Part shown: positions 27,924 through 39,271 of the stretch, piece after piece | Position numbering within the stretch: the stretch's first letter is position 1 | How the letters are laid out: every line of letters begins with the position of its first letter | NCBI RefSeq assembly: GCF_001949145.1 | Contig: NW_019091397.1 | Coordinates: 1,273,477 to 1,337,476, forward strand | Reading direction: 5' to 3' | Source of the DNA: Acanthaster planci | Lineage: Eukaryota; Echinodermata; Asteroidea; Valvatida; Acanthasteridae | DNA: 64,000 bases | Program-made: the position numbers and the translations under genes | The notes under the pieces: model-generated | Told to the model about the DNA's origin: nothing | Seen by the model: only the letters and a program-made list of their open reading frames with translations | Databases searched by the model: none

Positions 27924-28010
27924 GGCTTTGCTCCACACATCTCCCCGTTCACAGACATGCAAGATCTTGGTAATCTACTGACAAGAGCTGGGTTCAGCAT
28001 GCTGACAATC
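27924..28010 (+). CDS. NDUFAF5: NDUFAF5 exon, 29 codons
   Basis: The exon reads [20 protein letters not shown] followed by RAGFSMLTI. It matches the family segment GFSPHISPF-DLG-LL-RAGF-LTV, which follows the methyltransferase-like core of this complex I assembly factor. The exon is phase 0 at both ends, so it joins cleanly to EREG (5311-5421) on the left and [10 protein letters not shown] (42553-42697) on the right. The acceptor is TCTATCGGCAG and the donor GTAGGT. A MITE-like element ends shortly upstream without disturbing the acceptor. Confidence 0.95.
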
Positions 28011-28361
28011 GTAGGTATTAATTGTTACCACTGGTAAAGAACCTGTATTCGGATAGGCCCAGTGCAGATGTTGTGCTGTAACTGCCATAGACTTGCGTCC
28101 ACTGCTCATGTGACCCAAAAGTTGCCACCAAACAGTTTCATTAGTTACTTTTTTTTTCATTATTTTTACGCATAGGGCGCATACTTCCCAACTCAACACA
28201 AGAAGCAAATCATTTGCCTAGCCATAGATCAAATGCTCAGACCTCTAAACAACATAGACTACTACAGTACAAACCTTTTATTTTGAATGACGTGATTGGC
28301 CCATCCGTTTGCATGGGCTTGGAATTGACCAATGGGAATGATAGCTTTTTTTAATTTCTAG

Positions 28362-28583
28362 ACCATCACTTTTTCAGATGATGTTCCTTTTGAAACAATT
28401 GAAGAAATGGTGAAAAATAATGCAAGAAGTGTTATTAAAGAAATGATTAATGAAAAATACCCTCAAGTGTTTTCAAAACTTTTCAGCCACTCGATCGTTT
28501 ATGACTTTCCATTCTCATGGCCCAAGGGTCAAACTTTAGCAAGTGCAGCGGTTGTGTTTGGTAACAATTTAATGCTTCAGTGA
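28362..28583 (+). other. Unassigned exon-like open frame, 73 codons
   Basis: After a good acceptor-like tract (TTTTTTTAATTTCTAG ending at 28361) a stop-free frame of 73 codons runs to a TGA at 28581-28583. It opens TITFSDDVPFETIEEMVKNN and later has KEMINEKYPQVFSKLF and DFPFSWPKGQT. Most codons in the first third start with a purine, as in real coding DNA. A possible donor (GTAACA) lies at 28561. The frame is in phase with the NDUFAF5 exon ending at 28010, so it could be an alternative terminal exon, but it has no NDUFAF5 similarity. It may equally be a fossil of another gene or chance. I do not recognise the family. Confidence 0.3.
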
Positions 28584-31500
28584 CATTTGCACATACGTGC
28601 TTAGTACCCATGGATGAATGACAGTGCGTACAATATTTTGTATTCATCGCCGCACGTGTAGCGTTGCCTCATCACTACCATTCAGAACAGCTGTGGCACA
28701 GCAAACTGTTGAGCCAAAGGATGTTGTCATGCCAAATTCTGTGCATGTACAAGCCAGATGATTCACCTCCTGCTGTCCCAAATTTTCAAATCAAATTAGA
28801 TGTATTTGGGTTTGGCGTGTGGGGTTAGCATTTGTATCCAGACCAGGCCCACATGGGTTTTGCCTTGCAGATTTTAGCCTAATTAGCTTGCAAGGGTACA
28901 GTTGTGGCTGTCTAATTCTCAGTCATGCTCGTAAGTTTGGCTCTGACACTTTGGCTGTGGTCCCTACCATTGTTTATTACAAAAGCTCAGGTAGTTGAGA
29001 CCAGTACATGTTCATGCGGCTCTTAATGATTTTTATGGTTGTTCCGCCAATCCTGGGTTTTCTTTTTTTATTTTAATATTTTTTAAATTTATTTTTAATT
29101 CTATTTGTGATCAGAAATCTGATTCAAAGTGTTTGGCTTAGTCATTTCCAATGCCACACTAGGCATTAGTCTGCTATCCATTCCTATTCAACAACTACAT
29201 TATGCAGGTTTGTGTTAGTGCATTTGTATGTGTATGAAAGCATGTTTAGGATAGTGCACAGGCCTTGGTCTTTGCAAAATATGCTGCTTAACTTGTTTTA
29301 TGCGTCAAATTTGGTTGTGAAGTTTGTCTGTTAATTTAGAGATTTGGAAAGTAATTTATGATTTATGTCAGGACATTTTACGTCACAGCCTATTTTACAC
29401 TGTCAATAGACCCTATGCCATCCTTGTCCTCTTCTTGAAGAGGACAGCAGTTTTATGAGGAGCACGTCTGTTATAAAAACACTGATATTTTGAGAGTGAA
29501 GTGGTAGGCATACTCCCAGCGCACGTTCCCAAACTACCCATGTAACTGGATTCGGACATCAAATCTGCAGTCGTTTGTTGTTTTCTTGTCAAACAAGGGT
29601 TAGAAAAATGGGTCAATACTTCATCGTCGTCTCCTTGTCCCCGTTTGCAGGGATTTGCTTTTCTGAACAGTGTACACAAACTGTTCGCTCAGATAGGGTA
29701 TTAGGTTTCTCTGGTATTGCTCTGAAGGAAAGGAGGTCCACATTGCTCTGCTTGTTAATGGCCATTTGATGAAGTTAATTGCCCGGGTTTGCTCGTATGC
29801 CACAGTGAGCTGCCATGGATCATTTTGCAAAAGACCACAGGTTTGCGTGCCACTAGGTCTTTGCGGTTCTCTGCCAGAGTCAAATAAAACTGATTCCTAA
29901 TATTTGCAGTCGGAATCGAGAAAGTTCACTTTCTTTAAAGTTGATTCTATGTGGTAACTGTAGGTTTCCTTGAGAATCAATTCTTGGCAGGTCCTGACAG
30001 TGAGAGACATGAAAGCCAACTCCATCATCTTTAAAAAAACAAAACAAAACTAGAAAGTGTGGGGAGCATTAGATTACAGTATTGATATAGAGAGAGAACT
30101 GAAACGGTATGCACACCACGTCACATCATGTCCACGGAGACTGTGAGTCCAGAATGACTGTTATTTTAAGGCATGTTTGAGAGAGCCATTTCACCTCAAA
30201 GTGTTCTTGCGTAAGTGAATTCTACCGCTTATTGTGTGGACTTTATAGCAATTGCCCCCTTCTTGGTGGAGAAATCTGAAGTTGGTTGCAGACAGAATGG
30301 TGACACCTCTATGGATTCAGAAGCAAAGCCGCATACATGTGTTTGCAGTTGCCAAGCACATGGTACATTTACATGTACAGGACATAACTGTCCCAGTTTG
30401 TTCATGTACTTCATCCCCACCACTTGTACAGGCCAAGCCTGGGTACCATGTCAAAAGTGCCTCAGCAGTATCTTTTTTATTGATAGTATCTGCCTCTGTG
30501 TTCAAGATTCACAACTGCTGAATTAAAAATCCCCCTTATGACTACCATAGTTTGTTTCCATTTTCCAGTTTATGTGTATAGATTTCCCCTTTTTATTCAA
30601 ACAGTTCTCTTTTTTCTTTGAAGCACATTTTCTTGTGGGATATGAAATTGCATCTTAGCCTACTTTGCTGATTTGCTGACAAAAGGGCCATAAGTCCAGG
30701 CCTCGTGTCATGGGCACTGATGGAGATCAACTGAGATGGGAGTTGACCCAGTGATTAAGTGATGAGAGACTTAGCTTCCTCAGGAACTAACTGAGATGTA
30801 ATGGATGGACACGATGAGTTGTGTTCAAATCCTGGGCCCTCCAGATTAATCACTGCACCAACAACACTGCTCTTCAAACACAGTGCTCCAGATAAATTAG
30901 ACTTAATCGTGGAAACCGAACCACCTGAACTTTCATCAGTGAAATGCATCCCCCCCAATTAAGACCTTCTGCACTCAGCCGGTGCTTAATTCCCACATTC
31001 AAGAATACATGACAGATTTTTTTTGTTGGGGGGGGTGGTCTTTGGTAATGTAAAGATGTACAGTGCACGATTCTAAGTAACTGCACGTATACGTGCACAA
31101 CAGTTGGTGAACTTTGCCTTTAATTAAAACACGTCCCAGACACATGTGATCAATGGAGTTGGCAGCTGTGCATATTTGTAATCAGCATGTGATCTCTTTT
31201 TTATCGTTAACATCAACTGAAAAAGTCAGCAAGCCGTGTACATGTGCAGTTTTGTGTTGCTGGTGTATGTTCTTATTCCCCAGAGGTTTAACTCAAGTGT
31301 AGCAGGAAGAAAATGCAAAAGGGTCACCTGTATGCACATGTAACGCATCACTGGCAGCATGTTGAGAGTCCTCAGACAACTTGAATCATGAGGCTGGACC
31401 ATTCATGGCCATGTATATACTGTACACGTACTTGTGTGCACACTTGTAGGATGTCTTCAGGGTGGTCATGTAGTCCTCATCAGTGTAGTGGCCAAGGAAT

Positions 31501-34500
31501 TCGTCAATTATATGAGTATCTGTAGCTGGTACAGTGATTCCAAGAACTCCAGTAGAAAATTCTCATTTGCTTTCTGATAAATAAATTTCAACCGAATTCT
31601 TCTGCTGCATTTTTTTTAGAAAACCGTAATTCACCCACCATCACTCCACTCGAGTGAAGACCTGCATGGAGGGGATCTTGGATGTTTGCCAATTCTCACG
31701 TGTACCATCACCCCCTTGTGCTCCAAATACTGGAGTGTGGTTGCCATAGCATTTCTGGTATTTCATTTTATCAACCCATCTCCCTCCACACGGAAAACAA
31801 AAGTATTACAGGCCTGTCTAATTGCTGGAGCAGACATCGGAAATTGTGAGATGGAGCCTCATTGCACTCGAGATGGCGTTCCAAAGGTCACAGCAATTTT
31901 GAGTATAATTGTGGAATAAACCTTTTCACATTTGAGAGAGATGCATGGTAGCATCCTTGTATGTTGTATTGCAAGAAATCAATAATAGTAAAAAAAAAAA
32001 ACGAGTGGAAGAAATCTTACATAGAACATAGTGGTGTTTGGTTGAGGTTTGGAGGGAAATCGATTTGCCCTTACCTCTCCCCCCGCTGTTATTTGAAGGG
32101 ATTTGCTGTCCAGACTGGCTATTAGAGCAATGACTAACGCATCTCTATGTCTGTAATGATTCCAATATTGTGTGGATGACCCGCTGTGACTTCAAACAGC
32201 TTTGCACAGTAAAGGAAGGGTCAGGATCTGTTGTGTGTACATGAAATTTGCATGATTTGTGCACCACACAGTGCAGGGTGGTGTTAATAACCTTGTCTTA
32301 CCAGTGAGTCCGGAACTAAGGTAGACATGTCAACAAGAATTGAATATCGGAATGCAGAATTGCTAGTATTAGAAAAATTTAACTCAATTTCATACCAGCT
32401 TGCATGGCAAACTGGGTTTGCTGTTAATCCTTTTGAAGAGATATTGCGTGTGAATTGAAGGGTCCTTAGAGCAATGAATTTTTCTTGCACAGGTGTTTTG
32501 TGCAACTTGGCACTTTTGTCCTTTGTGTGAAAATTACTTTGACATCTCCTTCCGTTAAGTGCATTGAAAAGTGAACTTTCTTAGACATTGCAAATTGTCC
32601 ATACCTTTCTGAAGAACAGAGGGCACTGTTGCTTTGATTTCAAATCGGGGAAGACACTATTCATTTTACAGGTGTTTCTATTTCAATTAGGAAACCAAAA
32701 TGTGCTTATTGAATTTCTTTCTGGGAAAGGGCTGCTCATTGATTTATTGCCATGGACTTACCCAACGCTGTATTACCAAGAAAAGGAAATTAAGCCTAGT
32801 GAATATAGCAAAATTTAAACTAATCTATTCTAATCTATACCAGGATGAAGTACATGTACGTATAGAAACAGTCCAGCCAGTGGACTGTGCCGTATTTGCA
32901 TTGTGTCATGCTTTTTTAAGCTTTTCATTTAATGACCGTGAGTGCACAAGGTCTACTCTTGCATTTTGTTGTAAAATAAATGCAAAATAAAAACCTCAAG
33001 GTCTAGTCCATGTACATTTACTGGTACGTGTACTGTTTGGGTGCCGTTTTTGTGGATTAATTACATTCAGGGTATATAATGTACCAATGTAAAATGTCAA
33101 TGTAAAATGCCATACTAATTTGGAATCAGTTGTGTGAACTGGATGCAAACAGGTGTAATGTCTTCCCATATTCATAACATGGAATTGCCTGTGGGTTGTT
33201 GTATTTGCAAGTACATATTTTGTTTCAGAAAACATTCAGGCAGGAAAGAGCGGATGGAGCTGTAATGGTGAATGGATGGATTGTGTATATTGTTGATTGA
33301 ATGTCAGTTCCGGTTTATTCACTAGTCATGTAATCTTGTCTTCATGGAGGAAAAAAGCCCCAAGCAGACATATTCGCTCTGGGGGGAAAATGTTGCACAT
33401 GTCAGCTTTACTTCATCAGCTTCAATCAAACATGAATTTCTCTTGGGTATCATGCAAACCGTACAGTTTCATCCATTTACAGGACGTATGTTTCTTGTCA
33501 TATTGATACATGTACATGTATATTGCGTCTGTATGCCGCCACACAATGAAACTTTGAATATTGGTTGATCGGCTCCTTGGCAAGGGTTGGGGTTGAATGC
33601 ATACCATTCTCGGACTGCCACATTGAAAAGAAAGCATTAAAATGATTTTAAAAAAATTGTAATTAACCTTCCGATCTTGTACCTTTTCTCGTAAGTGATT
33701 TAAACATTTATGAATTGTTCATTATCAAAGTGTCCTAATTTACCCAATGCTTTTACTCTCTGTGAGATGCTATGGAATTTTGTCACCTGTTACTGCAATT
33801 GGGCAAATGTCATTGAAGTGGTGCAATTTGCATTCAGATCTCTAACTTGCCTGAAAATACTGCAACTTTTCTATTAAAGATCCTTTAATTATTGAAATGT
33901 GAATAAATACGGTACCCAAATTTTTGTCATCTGTGAGAGACCATGGGAGTGATATTTAGTTTTAATGAAATCTCATGAATTACATGTACATGTACAGTAG
34001 TCAGTCTGGTGACATCCAAGAACAAAAACAAAGCATAGAAAACATACATGTAGCTAATTGCTTGGTACAGTTAAACTTGCATCAGAGAATCCAATGTCGG
34101 GGGGGGAGAACACATTGTACAGAGATGGTCAAAAATGGATCTGTTGACTCTGCCGTTGACAGTGACAAAATAGAGTTGGCGGTGCTATTAGCTGGAAGGA
34201 ATTTCTAGACTGATGAGGCTTGTAATTTAAACGTACTGTGATCCCATATCCATGTTGTATTTGTGATTGTCCTTGTTCTTTGCTTCAACTTGACTGACCC
34301 TAATATCACTTGTGGGTGAAGTTTTTGCCTTGAATCACTAATGGGTTCTTGCTTTCTTAATCTCATTAATTATCTCCTGTAATGTACAGGCCACAAATGT
34401 GTCCATTCAGCTTTGACATACTTATTTCATCCAATCCAATGAGAGGCACTCTCCTTTTGTTTGTTGTGCCCAAAGTTCTGCAGCACCTCAGCAGCAATTT

Positions 34501-37500
34501 TTACGGGCAAATTGCGTGTAAGTTGTGCCTCGAAATGGCCTGATTACCAGAGTGTGAAATGCTCTTGTGAATGTAATCCATTTGCTCTTTTGTGGGTGGC
34601 CTCGTCTAGATGGTTCCAGAGCCATTACATCAATTACTAAGCGGTCGTGTTACAGTAAAGATGGATTGCTCACACAAGCTGCAAAGATGGACCAAAAAGG
34701 CAAGGCTGACCGAAAGGGGCAAAGTAGAAACCGAAAACGTGGTAACCTGATGACAACACACTGACAATGGACAACACTTATCATCACATTGTGAGATGCT
34801 TTTCTGAACGCCTGGCTTCTTTTGCAATATGTCCCTGACTGGATGGAGTACTGCTCTCTATATAGCTCCTGAGCTAGTGGATCTTCCCTGTGATTAATTT
34901 TCTGCCTTTGTTGTGCTTGTGAATTGAATCAAGGACCAGAACATTATGGATTTTCATTTCCACAAGTTATTCCACCTACAGTACATGTACATGCAGTAAG
35001 AGTTGTAAGGCATTCGCTCAGCATAGCTATCGTGCACTTCTGTTTTGCCAGGCCTTTCTCAACATGGGAAGTACTCTTAGATGGGCATCGATTTCCAGCC
35101 ACTGGCAGGTTTTCCTTGCACATTCAAATGAAAATTGCCAAAGCACAAGCACAGATGCATCATATTTTGGGGTGTTGGTGACAAGTGAGGTTGATCCCGG
35201 CCTTCTGTTATGTTTGCTTTAAAGTTTGTTCTGCTGATGGATGGTTTTGAGACAGATTTATTGCAACATACAATAACTGATGGTAAATTGTATTTGCCAT
35301 CAATCCCAAGGAGATATTACTGGATTGTGCATGGTACATGTACTGGGTAGATGTACGTGTACAGTTTGACTGTTTTACATTACATCAATGTGTTATTAAC
35401 AAACAGTCCTCCCTTGCAGTGCACTTTTTACATGTGCACTTGCTTTTACCCCATTACTCAGAGCCAAGTTGATTTATTGTTCCTGATGCTGCTCTCTCTC
35501 AAGGCAAGGCAAATTCTGAAATTACACACACTTAGATAAGTCACTAACAATCATTCTAGCAATATTTTGATTATGATTTTGACCTTAAGGATGGCATTTG
35601 GGCTGTATGTGATATACATGTGTAGATGAATCATGCACATAAGTTATTTATTGATTTAATTTTTTGGGTAGGTACTATCATTTCGCTTGTCCTGATTTTC
35701 CCCCTCATATACATGTGCGTCCGCTTTTTCATATTTGATCATGCTGGCATAGTATTGTACTATATTTCAGTATTTGTGGCATGTTCAACACCATTTCGCA
35801 GGAACAGCACTATTGGCTGCATATGCACTGTAAATGTGGATGTTACTGTTACAGTCGTTATTTTCAAACTCAGGATTCTATGCGCTTCTGAGACAGTACT
35901 CACAGAAATTGTACTGATGGAGACTTGTGTGCCCTTTCCAGAAAATGTGGATTGTTATGATCTGTAAAAGACCGTTCTAAAGGCCCGCATGAATTCTTTC
36001 AGTTAGATATCAGCCCTCTGTGCAGGCTACTTGAAACATATATACGTATGTAAACATGGTCTGATGGCAGGTAACTAAGTTGACTCCCCTTCCCATCAGC
36101 CAAGCTAGTGACCACGGTGGCTTTGTCTTCTTGCTGGATTAAAGATAAAATCTGAGCCAATGGTCATCGAGCAACTGGTCGGGACTATGAGTAGATCTGC
36201 CCCAGTCATGCTTGGTTCGAATGCCCCAGTGCCTCCCTTGAAGAGTCTGGAACCCGAGGCCAGATAGGAGACTGGGATGAAACAGTTCTGGCCTTGTGGT
36301 TGGCCAAGTCATCCTAGCCTGTCTGAGCTGCCATGGATTAATGCACTGCATGGAAAGGGGGGGGGGTCCTTCAATGGAATCCTTTAAGTGTGCATTTATG
36401 CCCCTTTCAAATTAATGACTAGTCTTTATTGCCGTTTGGTATGGTACAATGTACATGCACATGTATTTGGGGGGCTTTACTTCCACATTGAAGAATAAAC
36501 CAAGTTGAGGCATCATATGTAAGCTTCAGCATTATGTTTCCATTGTTTGTTTTATTCCTATGCTCATTTCACATTTCTTTCTTTCATTGTAAGGAAGACA
36601 TCCAGTAATGAGCAAATTGTATACACTGTATCCATGTAGGCCTGGGTGTTCATACAGGGTTTTTACAAAGAGCGAAATTTTAATTTTGTAACAAAATCCG
36701 TCCTCTTAAAACTTTATGGTGCATTTGCAGTATCATGTTTGTTCAATTCCTTTGGAGGAGCATATGGCCTCATAAAATTCACTTGATTTACATGTTTACA
36801 AGCATCATGTTTATGGTTTATTTATGGAGGAATGCCAGTTGGGCCTATTTGCTGATGTGCATATGGATGCCTTAGAGGGAAGTCCTTATTAGCCCAAACA
36901 TAGGAAGTTAGAAAGGTGTACAAAATTGATGAGGCCCATGCAGTGGTAATTTTGGTCAGGGTTGGATGGAAAGTATTGTTTTTTCCAGCCAAATTGAAGC
37001 CCCCCCAAAAAAAATATAGTGGGGGCCCCACTTAAACAAAATTGTTCAATTTGCATTCTCAGAGTGGAGAGTATTTGTAGCAGTGTGTGATAATTTATTT
37101 AGATCACACTGGAGAAAGAGACATTTTAGAGAGATTTTATTTTTCCGGCCCCCATTGGATTCATCTTCCTAGGTGCCTGGCATGTATTCAATTTCATGCA
37201 CATTTTTCAGTTGGCTCATATTGGGTTATTTCTTTTTCAGAATTACCATATTCACTTTCATTTTTATGTTTTGCATACTAATGCGTGTTTTAATCAATCT
37301 GTTTTATTCATAGGCATTTAAAAATTTTATTTTCACCAGTCACAAGTCTATTTTATGCTTCCTTTCACAAATTTGTGCAAATCGAATTAATCTTTCTAAA
37401 GCAGAAATATTTGTTACAATATATTTGGTGTTTTCATATTTATTTGAAGTCAATCGTTTTCAAACTTAAGTGCCCAATTTATTTGTCCCGAAGCTTATCT

Positions 37501-38167
37501 GAGAACATGTTGCATTGTTCTTTCACTATAAATGTCCTTATGATACAAATGTCACGTGATTGGAACAATTCCTCTGTGTAATATTGTTATTCGTGTCTCA
37601 AATTGATTACAAACAAGAAATTAAGACTTTTTTGTGATTGTGTGTGCAAATACGGTTCATTTTCTTTATTTACTAGTTTATCGGTGTGTTTATTAGAGAA
37701 ACAAATAACCTGGCCGTATAAAATGTGAAATTAACAAAGTTGGTAGAGGCAAAAGCAGGGTTGTCGTTCAACATGAAATCAAAGCTTGCTTTTTTCCCCC
37801 AACGCATTTATTCACAAATGCCGTGTGTCATTTTTTCCCATGGAGATTTCCCTTCAACATATGCAAATACGATTCAGGAGGCATATGCCTTAGAAACGAA
37901 TGTGAATGAAAGTTTGACAAGTATTTGTCAGTTGATTACATGGAAATCCTGACCAGGGTCATTCCAGGGCTTCCAACGAGCGTAAACGAAAGAAGAAACT
38001 CCTTTGAATTTGAATGAACTTGTTTAGTAAAAGACTGCTCAAAAAGAGAAATTGAAAAACACAGTTTGATGTACTAATGGTTACACGAGGGAGCATTAAT
38101 TGTAAACAGTTTTTGAATCAGCCTCCTCTGAAATTGAGCAATATTTTAATGAAATTTACTTGGAAAG

Positions 38168-38674
38168 CCTAGGGCCGAGTCATTTTGAATAATTCACTAT
38201 TTGATTATTCGACCTTTCATTCGATCTAGTATCTGAACATTCGGCATTACCGACCGGCCAATTGTTGATGATTAAACCATATACAAAATCAGTTGCTATA
38301 ACGTACACACATTATAATCACTATAATAGCTTCTCTTTCTCCAGCCATGAGAGACGAACAATACTTCCTACCCTATTGAAAATTTCTATTGCTTTTAAAT
38401 TTTGTAACCTTCGTCCCCTAGGGTGTATGTAAAAGTCATATTGAAATCCGAGGATTGGAACTGCTAGGGCTCTTGAATAATTTACTTTTTGAGTCGTTAA
38501 CTTTTCATTTGGATCTGCTTGAAACAAGCCTCCACAGTGCAATTGTTCTCATTTAAAACAAGACAATTCTCCCTTCTTTTTCATGATTTTTGCATTCAAA
38601 TATTCAAACTCAGAAATTAATATTCTAATATTCGATAACTGATCAAATATTCAGATATTTGGCACAGCCCTAGG
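38168..38674. mobile_element. hAT-like MITE, about 507 bp
   Basis: The left end starts CCTAGGGCCGAGTCATTTTG. The right end read in reverse starts CCTAGGGCTGTGCCAAATAT. Both ends run into AT-rich DNA studded with ATTCGA, GAATAT and ATATTC words. A terminus of the form TAGGGCTGTGC followed by ATTCGAATATTCG-type DNA is typical of hAT-like non-autonomous elements. No matching 8-bp target duplication is visible, so the limits may be off by a few bases. No transposase frame. Confidence 0.5.
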
Positions 38675-38919
38675 ATATCCATGGAAACTTACACTCTATT
38701 TATACTTTTGCAACTACAAATAATTTTTCTTTTTTTTAAAATTAAAATGGTGTAAGAGAAAAACAAACCTTTTTGGAGGATCCCAGAAAAGTTAGTACAG
38801 CTTGAAAGTTTTATCTCACTTAGTTGCCCGGTTCTTTTCCCGAATGCAGTCCTTGTTTGGCTGGTGTTTCTAACAAGGCATCAAGATGGCATTTGAGATT
38901 CCAATTTTCAAAGTAAAAT

Positions 38920-39271
38920 CTGTCTGTCTGTCTGTCTGTTTTGTTTTGTTTTGTTTTGTTTTGTTTTGTTTTGTTTTGTTTTGTTTTGTTTTGTTTTGTT
39001 TTGTTTTGTTTTGTTTTGTTTTGTTTTGTTTTGTTTTGTTTTGTTTTGTTTTGTTTTGTTTTGTTTTGTTTTGTTTTGTTTTGTTTTGTTTNNNNNNNNN
39101 NNNNNNGGTTTTGGGTTTTGGGTTTGGGGGTTGGGGGTTGGGGGTTGGGGGTTGGGGTTGTTTTGTGTTTGTTTTGTTTTGTTTTGGGTTTGTTTTGTTT
39201 TGTTTTGGGTTTGTTTTGTTTTGTTTTGTTTTGTTTTGTTTTGGGTTTGTTTTGTTTTGTTTTGTTTTGTT
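38920..39271. repeat. TCTG / TTTTG microsatellite with assembly gap and G-rich tail
   Basis: Five TCTG units (38920-38939) lead into about 30 TTTTG units up to 39091. Fifteen N bases follow (39092-39106), then GGTTTTGGG and repeated TTGGGGG (39107-39159), then TTTTG/GGG variants to about 39271. The true repeat length is unknown because of the gap. The open frames here are repeat artefacts. Confidence 0.97.
39092..39106. other. Assembly gap (15 N)
   Basis: The unresolved bases lie inside a pentanucleotide repeat, where assemblies often collapse. Confidence 0.99.

Noticed and set aside
36130-36350. GGTTCGAAT (36214-36222) resembling a tRNA or SINE B box
   Set aside because: The flanks do not form a T stem and no convincing A box or cloverleaf is present. 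A GTTCAAATCC at 30823 fails in the same way.
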